In this document: piece by piece, positions 1-11,543 of the stretch | Position numbering within the stretch: the stretch's first letter is position 1 | How the letters are laid out: every line of letters starts with the position of its first letter | Assembly (NCBI GenBank): GCA_023897205.1 | Contig: JAHWDD010000010.1 | Coordinates: forward strand, 434,001 to 498,000 | Source of the DNA: Exophiala sp. HKRS030 | Taxonomy: Eukaryota; Ascomycota; Eurotiomycetes; Chaetothyriales; Herpotrichiellaceae | DNA: 64,000 bases | Reading direction: 5' to 3' | Made by a program: the position numbers and the translations under genes | Notes under the pieces: generated by a model | What the model saw: the letters and a program-made list of their open reading frames with translations, nothing else | The model's database searches: none | What the model was told of the DNA's origin: nothing

Positions 1-2891
1 GCTCTGGTCCAGCGTGTCTCTCTGAGCCAGTTGAGTCCTGGAGGCAGCACCTCATCATCCACATGACTATGCCCTTGTCTTCAAACACGAACTTGCAATA
101 CCCATCATTGGATGTTTTGAATCCAATCAATGGAGTCGCAACGTGACAATCTCCCTATGTACCGTACAGGAGGCTAAAAAAGCCAGCAATAACTACTCCG
201 TACATTTAGCTCCAAGGCGATTGCTAGTTATAGTGGGTATCTCAAGCTAGATAGACCTCACTAGCCTTAGAAGAGGCTGGCGAGGTCTTGTAATGTCCAG
301 CTTCCCACAGCAAGATGATGATCCAGTTGGATACGGCCCGAATCGAAGGATTCAGAAGCGCACAGAGCATGTGCAGGGGTATCCAGATTGGGAGGCGGAG
401 CAAATTCAATCCTCACGTCTCGCTCACCCGTGTTTGCTCGACATTGGATGCAACCAGAACATGGTCTCGATCCCCTTGTCACCTCGGTTCAGAGTTCAAG
501 GAAAGGCCAGTCCATGCAAATTCTCTTCTTCGTCATTGACGAGCATACGATACGTCCGGATAGCGCTGCAGTGTTTGGTCACTACGACTGCCAAGGGGAA
601 ATTCGAGCCGGAAATGTATCGATGCGGTTTCACGGCTCCGTCCGATCAACTTCCATGTAGCCTTTCTCTGGCTCCTGGACTCCAAAGGCCACACACATTA
701 TTCAGTCCCGAGACCCTTTACTGCCCTTAGGCGTCGTAATTCCAGAGGAAAATACGATGCTAGCGTTGAAACTTCGGCACCAAGATCATCACATGGATGA
801 CGTTAGGAGAGGTACGGAGTACCCAGTGCACACAGTCAAGGCATTGAAGCCTAAAATCTGCCTCCTTCTCCTCCCCCAGAAGGCCATTTGATTGAGCCGC
901 ATCATCAGGAGAATGACGCTCTCTACGTACCAGTAGTATGGTGGCACAAGGCGGAAGGCGACAGGGGCTGTGATGAGAGTGGCCTCCGTCCCGCACACAA
1001 GCCGCTGGCTAGCGACATGACTTTGGGTGCATACTTCTTCCCCGGAGGGACCCCCCCTCGTTGAGTATCATGATTGGTATCTCACAGTCTGATCCACCTG
1101 TCCGTAGGCTTTTCCAATACGCCGATCGCCATCCTTTCCGATGGAGCTTCTGCTATCTAGCCACCCGGGAATCTTGAGCAGCTGGATTTCGCAGCATGCA
1201 CCGAGCAAGCGCAACAGGGCTACTAGCCTCTCGGTCTAGACACGAACAACCCTCCCAAGGAGCTTGGATGCTCTACTCCAGAATCCAGTCCTTGACTAAC
1301 GCCATGAACACAGGAGCCTTCCCCCGTAGCTGGTGCTACCAGAGGTTCAGATCGACGCCTCCTCCGGAATTTCGAGCCACTTGGGCAATACCGAGTGACC
1401 AACTAAAGCTCCTCGATGACTGCGACACAACCTCACACAGTCTGTCACGATGGCCGCTAGCGTCGCCCAAAAAAGGTCGACCAAGGTGATCAATTGCATA
1501 CCTTTGGTGAAAGGGTCGATGCCCCCATGTCACCACACCATTCTGTTCCTCAGATTGTTTGGCTCTGTGCTGCCTCGTCCAATTGGCAACCTCATATACT
1601 TCCCTCGCCTGGGCCATCCGAGAGAGAGACTTGTTTCTCTTTCTTCCTCTCAGCTTTCATCCGTACCTCATCCCAACAAAGTTCGACCCCACGCTATCGC
1701 TTAAACATAACATCATTTCCAAGACACGATCGAGTCAACCAGGACAGGGAGGCAAACGATCATCTTCGACTAGCTTGGTTGAAGCTATATTCACACCTCA
1801 ACGCTAGCAACACCCATTGGGTCACGCATTTTGGTCAGGTGCAGAGGTTCATTTGCAGTCTAGTCTCACACAGTTCAAAAAGCATTCTCTTCTGCAAGGG
1901 GCCCGGCGTAGGGCCTCGCTTCTGTCGTCACCTACTTTTCGCCTACCACGCAAGAAACCCCACAAGCAGAGCCATTTGCTACAGAATGGCTGCTTAGAAG
2001 GACAAGGGTCTTCAACTTATCACACCCGGTCGGCTTCGTCTTTGCTTTGGTCATTTTGGGGTTGGTCATATTCCGTCGTCGGTGGCATTCAACAAGTGGA
2101 TCTTGACCCTGCAATCTGGGACCGCGAGTCTTGCAATACGAATACTACTATTGAACCTGCGATAGGCGGACTCCAGAAACTCCACATTCACGGTCAGCAT
2201 TATATCCATTCGGATTAGTTAAAGTAAGGTCAGTACCAAGCCTGTCTCATCCTCGTCACATCCTCGTCACATCCCAAATGAAGAAGCTGCTTTGGCGATG
2301 CTGCTTGTCTCTGGCGTACCGGATCTGCGGATGGAGCGCCCCTAGCGCGTTCCCAGCAAACAGTACCAGCATCAGCTTTGGGGAAAGGCTGAACGGAACT
2401 AGTACACGACACTAAGTTAGAGGCCGATTTTGGACGATGCAGACGAGCATTGTCGAAAGGGGCCTTGCTTTGATTGTCTTGGCCTTCTCGAGCTCGATCC
2501 CGCGGGGACTGAGACTTATCACTGCTGTTCTGATATCTCCTTCTCTTTTCGCCCCTAGCTCTGCGTCTCATGGCCGGGGTGCTTTGCCTGCCTACTGGTC
2601 AATAGTCTCAAGCCTCCATGACTTGGTCTGATCTCATCATTCTGTTGAAGAGATGGACCATGCACCTTTTCTCGACGCCTTTCTGCAGCTCATGAGCATC
2701 ATGAACGCTAATGCCTACCCTAGGGGATTGTCTGGATTTCCCAGTCTCCGGCGCCTGTCCTCGCTCCTTCTAAACAGGGGCTCCATCGGCTGCTACAAAA
2801 ACAAGGCTCTTCGCGTTCGATTTCAGGTAGTCAGAATCATCTTCAAGTGCTTGCCCAACTCATCCGGGTATGGGAATTCGATCTACAGAAC
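1..2891. other. Gene-poor region, no supported gene
   Basis: Only short ORFs without family resemblance or plausible splicing occur here. A GTACGGAGTAC motif lies at 812-822 and its complement at 194-203. A possible retroelement scrap near 1330-1640 is listed separately. The right end may contain the 5' leader of the DUF2841 gene. Confidence 0.6.
1330..1640 (-). mobile_element. Possible decayed Ty1/copia RNase H fragment
   Basis: On the minus strand, one frame reads MVW-stop-HGGIDPFTKGMQL. This resembles the end of fungal Ty1/copia RNase H domains, where a W-I-H-G run is followed by N-P-A-D-A-x-T-K-G. The next frame just upstream reads AREVYEVANW, loosely like the preceding helix. Reading frames are broken by stops and shifts, and I see no long terminal repeats, integrase or reverse transcriptase nearby. 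The resemblance is short, so this could be chance. Confidence 0.25.
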
Positions 2892-5283
2892 ATGATGACT
2901 GCCGAAACCAATGCCACACCATCCCCCGACCTCATGCCACTCAAGACAGAAGAACTTGCTTCACTCTTGGAGCCCTCTAAGCTTCCCATGGGAGCTAAGC
3001 AGAGATATGCTCTTGTACGTCCTCTTTTCAACTTCGAGCGTGGTCGACATGATTCAAGCTAACCTGTTTCCAGAACCAGATCAAAAAGCTTGTTGAAAGC
3101 TGTGACAGTTTCATAGCCCTTGTTCCAGGGGAATATGGTGTGCCTGAGATCATAGTCTCTACAGACTTGAAGGAGGAGAGTCTTGCAATCTTGGGGGATG
3201 CAGTCGACAACTTTTCGCATTACATGAACGAATCATGTCTTCATGCCTCTCCGAGTATGTATATCCGCAAACATAAGAGCTCGTTGCACAAACTAACGTA
3301 TACAGGGTTTTCAGAGTCATGGAGCAGTCGGAGGTGGAAAGGAAAGAAACCAATCCGCGACCGAGTCAATGATTTGGCTGTCGCTTCAATCACGTATCCT
3401 TTCCAGCGACCAATTAAACGTCATCGCGCCAGCACCATCAATGGCAGAGAAGGCTGTGACAACCCAGTTCAGCGGGTTGAGCGCAAATTGAGAGTGGTCA
3501 ATGAAGGCCCTGCTCTGCAAATCAGAGTAGATGATCACGACAAACTTCAACGCTGGTTCAAAGAGGCATTCGTGGCTATGCAGCAAGTCGCCTGTCGGAT
3601 CATCGCCAAAATGTGGATCAAGCGAATCCATCCTAGGAAGGTGAGCTTCGTTCTTGAGAACACAGCGGTCCATACTCATGAAAATCAGCAATCAACTCAC
3701 CCTTACAACGGTGGCGTTCCTCGAAGTGAACATCGGAACCCTGAGCGGACTCGGCCTCCTTACTGGCCCAGTAGTAAGTTGTCTTTCATGGACGAGGATG
3801 CACACAAAAGACTTGGTTTGACTCGGTATCAGATGTTCCTCACAAGGAACCAGACCACATAGGCCGTGACGGTGAGCTTTTTTCTGTCGTTGTACGCGGT
3901 TCTTTCGACTAATGTACTGTATAGATCGAACAAGTCTGCTGGTCCATCTCCTCACCTCCACGCCACTTGAGGTCATTACAAACCCTCCAGACCCGCACAA
4001 TACACACTTTGTCACAGCTGCCGATCTCTTGGATTGCCTCGATTCTCGAAAACCGGATTTGAAAGAAGGGGTTTGGGATATCATTGAGCAAGTGTGCAGA
4101 GCTCGAGATCTAATGGAACAGTATGAAGCTGGTGAGATAGGTAAGTCTATAATGACAATCCGTGGTGTCGGATGCTCTCTGACATCTGATAGACGGCGAT
4201 GCATTGGTCTTTCTTAACAACTACGCTCATACTGCAAGGTCGTCGTACACTGATGTCGATGGCGAGGATCCTGAGCGAGGCTTTTCGTTGTCGTTGCAGA
4301 GCACAATCTTGAAGACAGAGTTGGTCGATGAGTCTACCGAGGAAGACCTACAACAACGCAATGATGAGGTTGTTGTCTTTACACCCAGCTCATCCACACA
4401 TGGTTCTCCACTTGACCAGATGCATTCGCAGTCTTTGGACAGCAAGCCGCCAAAATACCGGAAACGGGGAACGGGTTCTACCACCGTGGTTACCGAGTCC
4501 TCATCGTCGGTGCGTCGATCTGGAGGCGTGCGAAGATCTTCAAAACCATCTGCTCCTACTTGTTCTGGTCGCTCAAACACCTCGTCATCAATGAGTGCAC
4601 GAATGATTCAGGAACTTCCATACCGCTCACCTTCCACCCTGCGTAAACCCGATGGGTCCGGCCAAGGAGAAGACATGACAAAGGATCGAATAACATTGAC
4701 GACGGGAGATCGCAGAATCAATGCTCGCCACTCAACAACAATGATTGTCTCTCAACCAACAGCTGCTCAGGTGATGACCCAGACGATGCTGGCCACCAAA
4801 GGCTGCGGACAGCAGGACAACGAGGGTGGTCAGCAGCAGCAGCCGGAAATGAACAACATGATGCACGACATGATGTCCTCCTACATCGATACATGCCCTC
4901 GGCAGCCTCCACAGATGGGTATGCTGCCGCAACAGCAGTGCCAGCCATGGATGGCAATGATGCCCAACATGGGACCGGAACCTCCTGACCGTGTCTTTGG
5001 GTTTCACCCTCACATGATGGCCGCTGCCGCTACCGCACGGGCTCCTGAGTCGGCGCTCGCTTATTTTGGTCAGACGAACGACATGGACGACAACAGCCTC
5101 GACGGCGGCGGCGGTGGTGGTGGTGGTATGCTTCTGATGGACACGATGCAACCATACCATGACTTCCAGGATCAGCATGGAGGTACGTTGATGAGTGTTG
5201 CCGACATGTATCACCAGCAAGGCATCGCGCAGCCTGTCGCTGTTGATATGACGTCGACTGATTTCTACACCGTTCAGCATTGA
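2892..5283 (+). CDS. DUF2841 (YDR124W-like helical bundle) protein
   Basis: Reconstructed as seven exons: 2892-3014, 3074-3254, 3306-3640, 3689-3773, 3833-3871, 3925-4140 and 4193-5283, all GT-AG, giving 689 residues. The join of exons 4 to 6 restores TRPPYWPS-NVPHKEPDHIGRD-DRTSLLVHLL, the signature of the fungal DUF2841 helical-bundle domain (subtelomeric hrmA-associated cluster protein/YDR124W-like); this is the basis of the call. The last exon encodes a long disordered tail rich in Ser/Thr, then Gln, Met and Pro, with a run of eight glycines coded at 5103-5126. No enzyme motif, signal peptide or membrane segment is visible. The molecular function of the family is not established as far as I know. 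The start is uncertain: the frame stays open back to 2724 without an ATG, so 2892 is the first in-frame ATG, and an upstream coding exon is possible. Confidence 0.8.
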
Positions 5284-7418
5284 GCATTGGGAACTTTTCG
5301 GACTTCTTGGATTGAATTTATTGGGATCAGGTTCCGAAGATTCGTTGTCCAGCCGATATCTTCACATCTGCAATCGTCATCGACTCTGTTGTTCTTTGCA
5401 ATGCAGCAGAGAGTATCGGTTTCTACCGCCATCAGGTTCTCGCACTCCTCCCTTATTATCTTACGAATTTCGGACGCCTTTGTATATCGAAATACAAGGA
5501 TGGAAGACCTGAAACCTGCTTTTCAATTTTTTGTCGAATTGTCATCTCGTCTTCTCCTCCTCGCTCGGAAGACGATCGAATGTTGTCGCCGCTTTGTTTT
5601 GTTTTATCTCATCTTCATTGCTCATTGCGACATCATGTTCGTGTTTTCCAACGTTTAGGATTGTCGCGGTCTCCAGCATCTGTTCCAGTCCAGTCCATTT
5701 CAGCAAAGGTCTCACGAGTTCCCTTCGACGTTGGTTTGGCAAGCTCTTATGTCATTATGTCTTCCATTGTTTTGGATCTTTTCGGTCTTTTTTCATCATG
5801 AGAAATCTCAATTTTCTCGACCTACAGCAGTCAGCGGTCAACAGTTAACGGTTGTGGTGTACCCCGAGTGCAGGAGTCAGTACAAATTTTTGTTTAAGTT
5901 CTGTTATGAGTTTAGTTTATCGAAAAGTTCTGTTCTTTGGAGAGGTCAGGTAATTTGAGCGCGCTGGTTGCTGGTTGAAGAATTCGACAATGGGCTCAGT
6001 CAGTCATTTCCCACAACAACAACGAACAATAGGTGATGCACGCAGGCTTTGGGGAATACAACAAGGAAGGTGGTATTTTTCGTGGTTGACTTTGATTCTT
6101 TTCGGGAGGGAGAGGAGAAGTTCATAGCCATGTCAACGACTCATAAATGTCGTTTTTGTGTAATGTTCACTGTTCCAAACGGGGACCAGATTCTCCCGGT
6201 GGACAGCGAGCTTCAGGTACCTCAGGTAGTCTAGTCCAGGAATTATCTAGGCAAGGACTCATTGAACCTACCTACCTAGGTAGGTAGTGCTGAAAAATGA
6301 TCGGAATTGCAAAATGATTCTTGAAAAAAATGAAGTGCAAACCTTCCATTCAACCAGCCAGGGCATCGAATTGTGAGTCAGAGACCATATCATTTAATGC
6401 TTTATGGGGAAAACAGGGCTAGAGAGATGAAACAATGTCTCTGTTTTGTACAATAATGATGAACAAGAAAAAGAAAGGATATGTTGGCGTTATACAGTGT
6501 CAAAGGACAAATAGTTCAGATCGGTTTCTGATATCGCGAAGGAGTGCTACGACACCGCATAGCACCGCATAACACCGTTGTATACACCTGCTTGCACATC
6601 GTTAATGACCTCAGGCCCAACAGATCATGGCCACAGCGGTTGCATTGTGACATGTCCATAGAAATCTCACTGTGAATATCTTCCGCTTCAACAGAATATA
6701 GCCATAATGGTTGCATTGAAGACAACACGTGCGAACGCTCTCATTGTCTCAGAGGTGACAGACACGCTGAACATGGCTTTCTCTTCTCAATGGAAATTTA
6801 TCACCTACTATGTCCATGAATTAAGGGTCCAACGATGTCGACTAGATGTCCACTGAAGGCTATTGTAGAGAACAATAAGGAACTCCAAGTAACATGGTAA
6901 ACACCATGCTCAATGGTCAATACCGGTAATGGCCGTCGGGTTGTCGTCAGTATCAATTCACATCACTGTGCCAATTTGCAACGGAATATGACCAGAGACA
7001 CAATGGCAACAAGACTAAGCATACACGTACAACAAAAGTGACAATGGTTGACAGGGTGGTCAATTGAGGTGAGGCACAATCGCTTGTGGTCGTGTTCACC
7101 GCCCATGGGCACCCGGTTGGGAGGGAGGAGGGTCCTCTCGCTAGACCTTCCCCTTGCCGCGGCCCACCTCGCTAAACATTCCTCTCTGAGCACAAAGCAA
7201 CACGTCATCAATGGCTGACGGGTCACGTGAAGACTTGGCCGCCTGGACGGCATCCATGTGGGACAAGTTGGATGAATATCGGGAGGATATGCCCAACTTG
7301 AAACGAATCCTCGACATCCTCGACCACGGACCAGCCGCGAAGGAAAGCGTGTTCGAGTTCCAGCTCCGATTCCAAGCGCACCTAGACAACTACCTCAGAC
7401 GACGAAGCAGACCTCAAT
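5284..7418. other. Intergenic region between DUF2841 gene and rvs161
   Basis: About 2.1 kb without a recognised gene. The first several hundred bases are T-rich and probably hold the 3' UTR of the upstream gene. A perfect 20-nt palindrome lies at 6268-6287. The last 200 bases contain a coding-looking ORF starting at 7211, listed separately. Confidence 0.6.
6268..6287. repeat. 20-nt perfect palindrome, CTAC-rich
   Basis: The half-site CTACCTACCT is followed directly by its reverse complement AGGTAGGTAG. It lies in intergenic DNA well away from both neighbouring coding regions. It could form a hairpin in single strands or be a symmetric protein-binding site. No function is claimed. Confidence 0.8.
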
Positions 7419-7486
7419 ATGTCGTGGGCGGGGTTCAAGAAGAACGTCAACCGGGCAACGACCCAGGTCATGATGAAGACTGGTGA
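7211..7486 (+). CDS. Overlapping upstream ORF, 91 codons, function unknown
   Basis: An ATG at 7211 opens a 91-codon frame that runs past the rvs161 start (7419) in a different frame and stops at 7486, within the first rvs161 intron region. Its first 65 or so codons look like genuine coding sequence: third positions are mainly G or C, and the peptide is charged and helix-prone, starting MADGSREDLAAWTASMWDKL. I do not recognise a family. It could be an inhibitory upstream ORF of rvs161, a small independent gene, or an exon of an unannotated transcript. The start context has T at -3 but G at +4. Confidence 0.3.
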   Translation: MADGSREDLAAWTASMWDKLDEYREDMPNLKRILDILDHGPAAKESVFEFQLRFQAHLDNYLRRRSRPQYVVGGVQEERQPGNDPGHDEDW

Positions 7487-8599
7487 GGTTCCTTTTCTTT
7501 GGACCGGAGAAGAAAGTCATAAAACGTTCCGATCTGACTCTTGGTGATTTGACTATAGGGCACGTCGAAAGAACCAACGATCGAGACTACGAGGTCGAAG
7601 AAAGGTAAACACAGCTCACGTCTTCGGTACCCGATGTCGATTCAACGTTCAAGAGAGAAGCTGACGCAGGCGCACGCGGGGCAAACAGGCGATACAGAAC
7701 GATGGAGTCGGCAGCCAATCGATTACAGAAAGAAGCCAAGGGATATCTGGACAGCCTGAGAGGTAAATACCGATATGACCCGAAGAGAAGAGGGAGAGAG
7801 AGCCACAAGTTCATTTTGAAACTGACATTTACCGGGTTGGTAACATAGCAATGACGGCGTCGCAAATGAGAATAGCAGAGACGATCGACGCATTCTACGG
7901 AGACGCTGGTACAAGAGATGGAGTCTCTCGATCGTACAAGCAGGCCGTCGAAGATTTGGACGCAGAGACCATCAAAGCCCTTGACGGACCATACCGGTAC
8001 GGAGATATACTGCCCCCCTACCTATATCGTGTCTCGAATCTCTACCCCACCCTTTGTGAGAGGGAGAGTAGAGGGAATGTTGCCCCCCAAAAAAGGTTGA
8101 TGATGAAAGATGAAACTAATCTCGTTTCTTTTCGGATAACTATAGAACCACAGTTCTTGAACCAATCTCTCGCTTCTGCGCATACTTCCCCGACATCAAC
8201 GAGTGTATCAAAAAACGAAACAACAAACTCCTCGATTACGACGCGCTGCGTGCCAAGGTCAAGAAACTGGTAGAGAAACCGGACAAGGACGTGACCAAGC
8301 TACCACGAGCAGAGAAGGAAGCTGAAATGGCCAAGCAAGCTTACGAACAATTAAACGAACAACTTTTCACCGAATTACCCCAACTCATCGACCTTCGTGT
8401 CCCTTACCTCGACCCAAGCTTCGAAGCTCTTGTCAAGATTCAACTCAGATTCTGCGCCGAAGCTTACAGTCGCATGGCACAGGTTCAACAATACTTGGAT
8501 CCGGATACTCGAGATCAATACGCCCGTGGAGACTTGGACAACCGTGTCGAACAGGTCCTTTCGGAGATTCGAGATCTGACCATCGCTGGTACTGTTTGA
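7419..8599 (+). CDS. rvs161: Rvs161-type BAR domain protein
   Basis: Five exons, 7419-7482, 7559-7604, 7689-7762, 7849-7996 and 8146-8599, encode 261 residues, the usual size for Rvs161/Hob3. The protein starts MSWAGFKKNVNRATTQVMMK, the family's amphipathic N-terminal helix, and continues with the all-helical N-BAR domain (the helix region YRTMESAANRLQKEAKGYLD and later VPYLDPSFEALVKIQLRFC). There is no C-terminal SH3 domain, which separates it from Rvs167. In yeast, Rvs161 pairs with Rvs167 to bend membranes during endocytic vesicle scission and also acts in cell fusion; the same role is inferred here. Every exon junction preserves the frame. A coding-looking ORF from 7211 overlaps its start in another frame and could lower its translation. 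Confidence 0.93.
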
Positions 8600-9365
8600 T
8601 CAGCGTCACCGGTTCTCCAGGGAAGGACTATGGACGCGAACACGGTCTTGCTTTTTTCCGACCTTGGCCCCTTGTGCTTGATTTTTCCGAGTCTGTCTGT
8701 CTGGCTGAATATGACAATTACCCATGCAAACAGCCAAAACAACAACCACAAGAACCACCTTGGAATTCTGCAACAGATCAAAATCTTGAAAAACAGCTGG
8801 ATGATGGACGAATTGGAGTGGGAAGGGAGTGCTTTTAGCATAGCGAATGGAGTCTTTTGGTTTCTTGTTTGATTGACGGGAATACTTGATAAACCGAGCT
8901 GTTCTCACAATGAGAAGCAGAATTGAGGGAATGAGTGCATCAGGCAGACATTGTCGCTCTTTCCCAAATGCATGGACTGGCAATAGGATGGTATTCTACC
9001 GCTGATTATGGTCTTTCATGCACACCAAGCATGGGTGGCTATTACTTGAAGTTCCAACCAAGGTAGTTTAAGTAGAAGATCATGAATACCTGTCCCATGC
9101 ATTTTTATTTCTCATAGTTTTATATTCCGTACACACATAATCTCTAAGCCCATTCCCAAGCCTGTGCGTGTGGTTTTTTTTTCATTGGTTGGATCGAAAA
9201 GATGGAACTGCCACCCTAGGCGAAGAACATTGATCGATGCATCCATACATCAATCAGGATGGTGAAAATAGAGTAGGCGCTTCCCAATGTGTGTTGTCTT
9301 GTATACAAGGGTAAAAGGTGGATTTGTATACACCCACTTTGTACTCGCAGAAAAAAGCTTCATGT
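8600..9365. other. Intergenic region, convergent 3' ends
   Basis: The Rvs161 gene and the ETF-beta gene end towards each other here, so this stretch should hold both 3' UTRs. It is T/A-rich towards 9100-9200. No gene is seen. Confidence 0.7.
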
Positions 9366-10291
9366 CTAGATGGCACCCAACTCCTTCAACTTACTGATCA
9401 TGCCGTCGACGTCCTCGACCTTGCCTCCACCTTGTCTCGCGGGGGGTTCCTCGACCTTGACCGTCTTCAGCCTGGCTTTGCCGTCGACGCCGTAGTCGGC
9501 CAGGGTCTTCTTCTCCAGCTTCTTCTTCTTGGCCTTCATGATGTTGGGCAGGCTGGCGTACCGGGGTTCGTTCAGCCTCAGGTCGGTGGTGATGATCATG
9601 GGCAGTCTGGCCTTGAGCGTCTCCACCCCTCCGTCGACCTCCTTGGTGACGGTGACTTCTTCACCGTCGATCTCGACCTTGCTGGCCTGCGTGGCCTGAG
9701 GCCAGTTCAGGAGGCCCGCCAGCATCTGTCCCGTCTGTCCCGCGTCGTCGTCGATGGCCTGTTTGCCCACAAAGATCAGGTTGCTCTGTTCCTTTTCCGC
9801 GATGGCCTTGAGGAGTTTCGCCACGCCCAGGGGCTCCAGAGGCTTGTCCTCGGGCACGTCGACGTGGATGCTCCGGTCGGCCCCCATGGCCATGGCCGTG
9901 CGGAGAGTGTCTGCGCATTTCGCGGGCCCGGCGGACACGGCGAGGATGTCGTCGACGGCGAGTTTGCGTTCCCGCAGGCGCACCGCCTCTTCGATGGAGA
10001 GTTCGTCAAAGGGGTTGAGCGAGTGTTTGACGTTGGCCGTCTCGACCCCCGTCCGGTCCGACTTTACTCGTGGTTTGACCTGTCGTCGAGAGAAAACATT
10101 AGCCTTCGGGTGTGTCCACACCTCTCTAGGCTTCGATACAAGGAGAGGTGTGTGGCGGTCATTTCTTCGGGTTTCAGAGACGAAAGCCACAGGTTGGGCG
10201 TGGAAAGGGTGAGGTCGTGATGAGTATTAGAACATACAGCATAGTCAATGACCCGCTTGACGGGCACGAGAATCCTCAACTTCGACGACAT
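9366..10291 (-). CDS. Electron transfer flavoprotein, beta subunit
   Basis: Two exons, 10238-10291 and 9366-10079 (minus strand), encode 255 residues, the normal size. The first exon gives [18 protein letters not shown], which joins to [14 protein letters not shown]. The adenine nucleotide-binding ETF fold follows, with the characteristic [20 protein letters not shown] stretch and the ETF-beta signature region near [20 protein letters not shown]-beta pairs with ETF-alpha in the mitochondrial matrix and passes electrons from acyl-CoA and other dehydrogenases to ETF-ubiquinone oxidoreductase. There is no long cleavable presequence, which is normal for this subunit. The 158-nt intron is longer than most here. 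The opposite strand carries a long open frame that I regard as a GC-rich shadow. Confidence 0.95.
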
Positions 10292-10865
10292 GTTGGTATG
10301 CAAAAATCAAGTAGAATGTCGAAGAGTGTGTTTCCTTGTTTCGACCTCAAGAACACCACTGCCAAAGGGGAAACAAAAAGGAAAGCTATCGGTCTGGGGG
10401 GGAGTGGTGCAGCAAGTGTATAGAAATGTTTAGGTCAAGTATGATGGATGCTCTGGGCGAATTCGGAGCGCAGTCTATTAGGTGCTGTATCGCTGGGCCT
10501 CGGGATCACCTAGGTACGCTACTAAGCCCTCCGATTATAAGCGCAAGGTCTCTGGAGCTGGACCGGAATCAATTCGGCGCGCTGACCCTCGGCTACATGT
10601 ACGAGTACAAGAACGAGACCCGGCTGTATCATACCATCTACTGAGTCATTCATTATGTCATCAGTTCTTCAAAAGTCAACAGTCAGGTGACTGGTCCATG
10701 CTCGCTCTTGGCATCACGCCAAGACGCACGCAAATTCCACAGAACGAATGGGCTGTCCACCCACGGCACTAAGACGCAGGCGTTTTTGTAGTTTTGTTCG
10801 CAAAGACAGGAATCTCTTTCTTACAACAACCACCAAGTCTCGTCATCGCATTAGACAACGTCAAG
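10292..10865. other. Divergent promoter region, ETF-beta and eL39
   Basis: The two genes are transcribed away from each other from this stretch of about 570 bases. It presumably contains both promoters and 5' UTRs. I recognise no specific regulatory motif. Confidence 0.6.
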
Positions 10866-11543
10866 ATGCCGGTATGTTTCGAACCCCTTTCCATCCTCGC
10901 CTTGAGTATGCTTTCAACGCAATGCCCGTCGCTGTTGTTCAATCCAACTTCGACCACGGGATTGAAGCAAGATCCTGGGGACAGTCGTTGTTGGGGAATT
11001 CTATCCGTTTAGCAGACACAGAAAGAGCAAACAACTAACTGAGTTTGTTTGTGTTTGAAACAGAGCCACAAGTCCTTCCGTACGAAGCAGAAGCTCGCCA
11101 AAGCGCAGAAGCAGAACCGACCTATCCCTCAATGGATCCGTCTGAGAACTGGCAACACCATTAGGTTAGATACTCTCTCACCTTTCCCAACACGACTCGT
11201 GTTTTTTGTTCGAACGATACATACACCGCACCCCCTACCCATATCAATCGCGAAGGAATCGTGTCAGGATATATTTGGGAAATGAGGGTTTTGTCGTAAA
11301 TCGAGTCGGGTTGTGTATATGAGACCAGCGAAAATTACTCTGAGGGACCAAGCTGGAAAACTTCGAGAAAAGAGAGACACACAGGGAGGGCCGACACTTG
11401 GTGGAATTACTTGCTGGCTGTTCCTTGCAATAACATCGCCGTCGTACTTTTTCTAAGCAGAAGTGAATACTGACCATTGTTTGTTCTTACACAGATACAA
11501 CGCCAAGAGGAGGCACTGGCGCAAGACTAGACTCGGAATCTAG
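10866..11543 (+). CDS. rpl39: Ribosomal protein eL39
   Basis: Three exons, 10866-10871, 11064-11164 and 11495-11543, encode 51 residues, exactly the size of eL39. The first coding exon specifies only Met-Pro. The second gives [20 protein letters not shown] and continues to the conserved I-P-Q-W-I-R-L-R-T; the third ends [11 protein letters not shown]. eL39 is a small, highly basic protein lining the exit tunnel of the cytosolic large ribosomal subunit. The introns, about 192 and 330 nt, are much longer than those of neighbouring genes, as often seen in fungal ribosomal protein genes. I looked for a C/D box snoRNA in the second intron and found no convincing box C. Confidence 0.95.

Noticed and set aside
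9318..10220. 300-codon plus-strand ORF opposite the ETF-beta gene
   Set aside because: It is antisense to a well-supported conserved gene, in G/C-rich third-position DNA where antisense frames stay open by chance. The peptide has no family resemblance.
11165..11494. C/D box snoRNA inside the second eL39 intron
   Set aside because: A CTGA word occurs, but no RTGATGA box C and no terminal stem could be seen.
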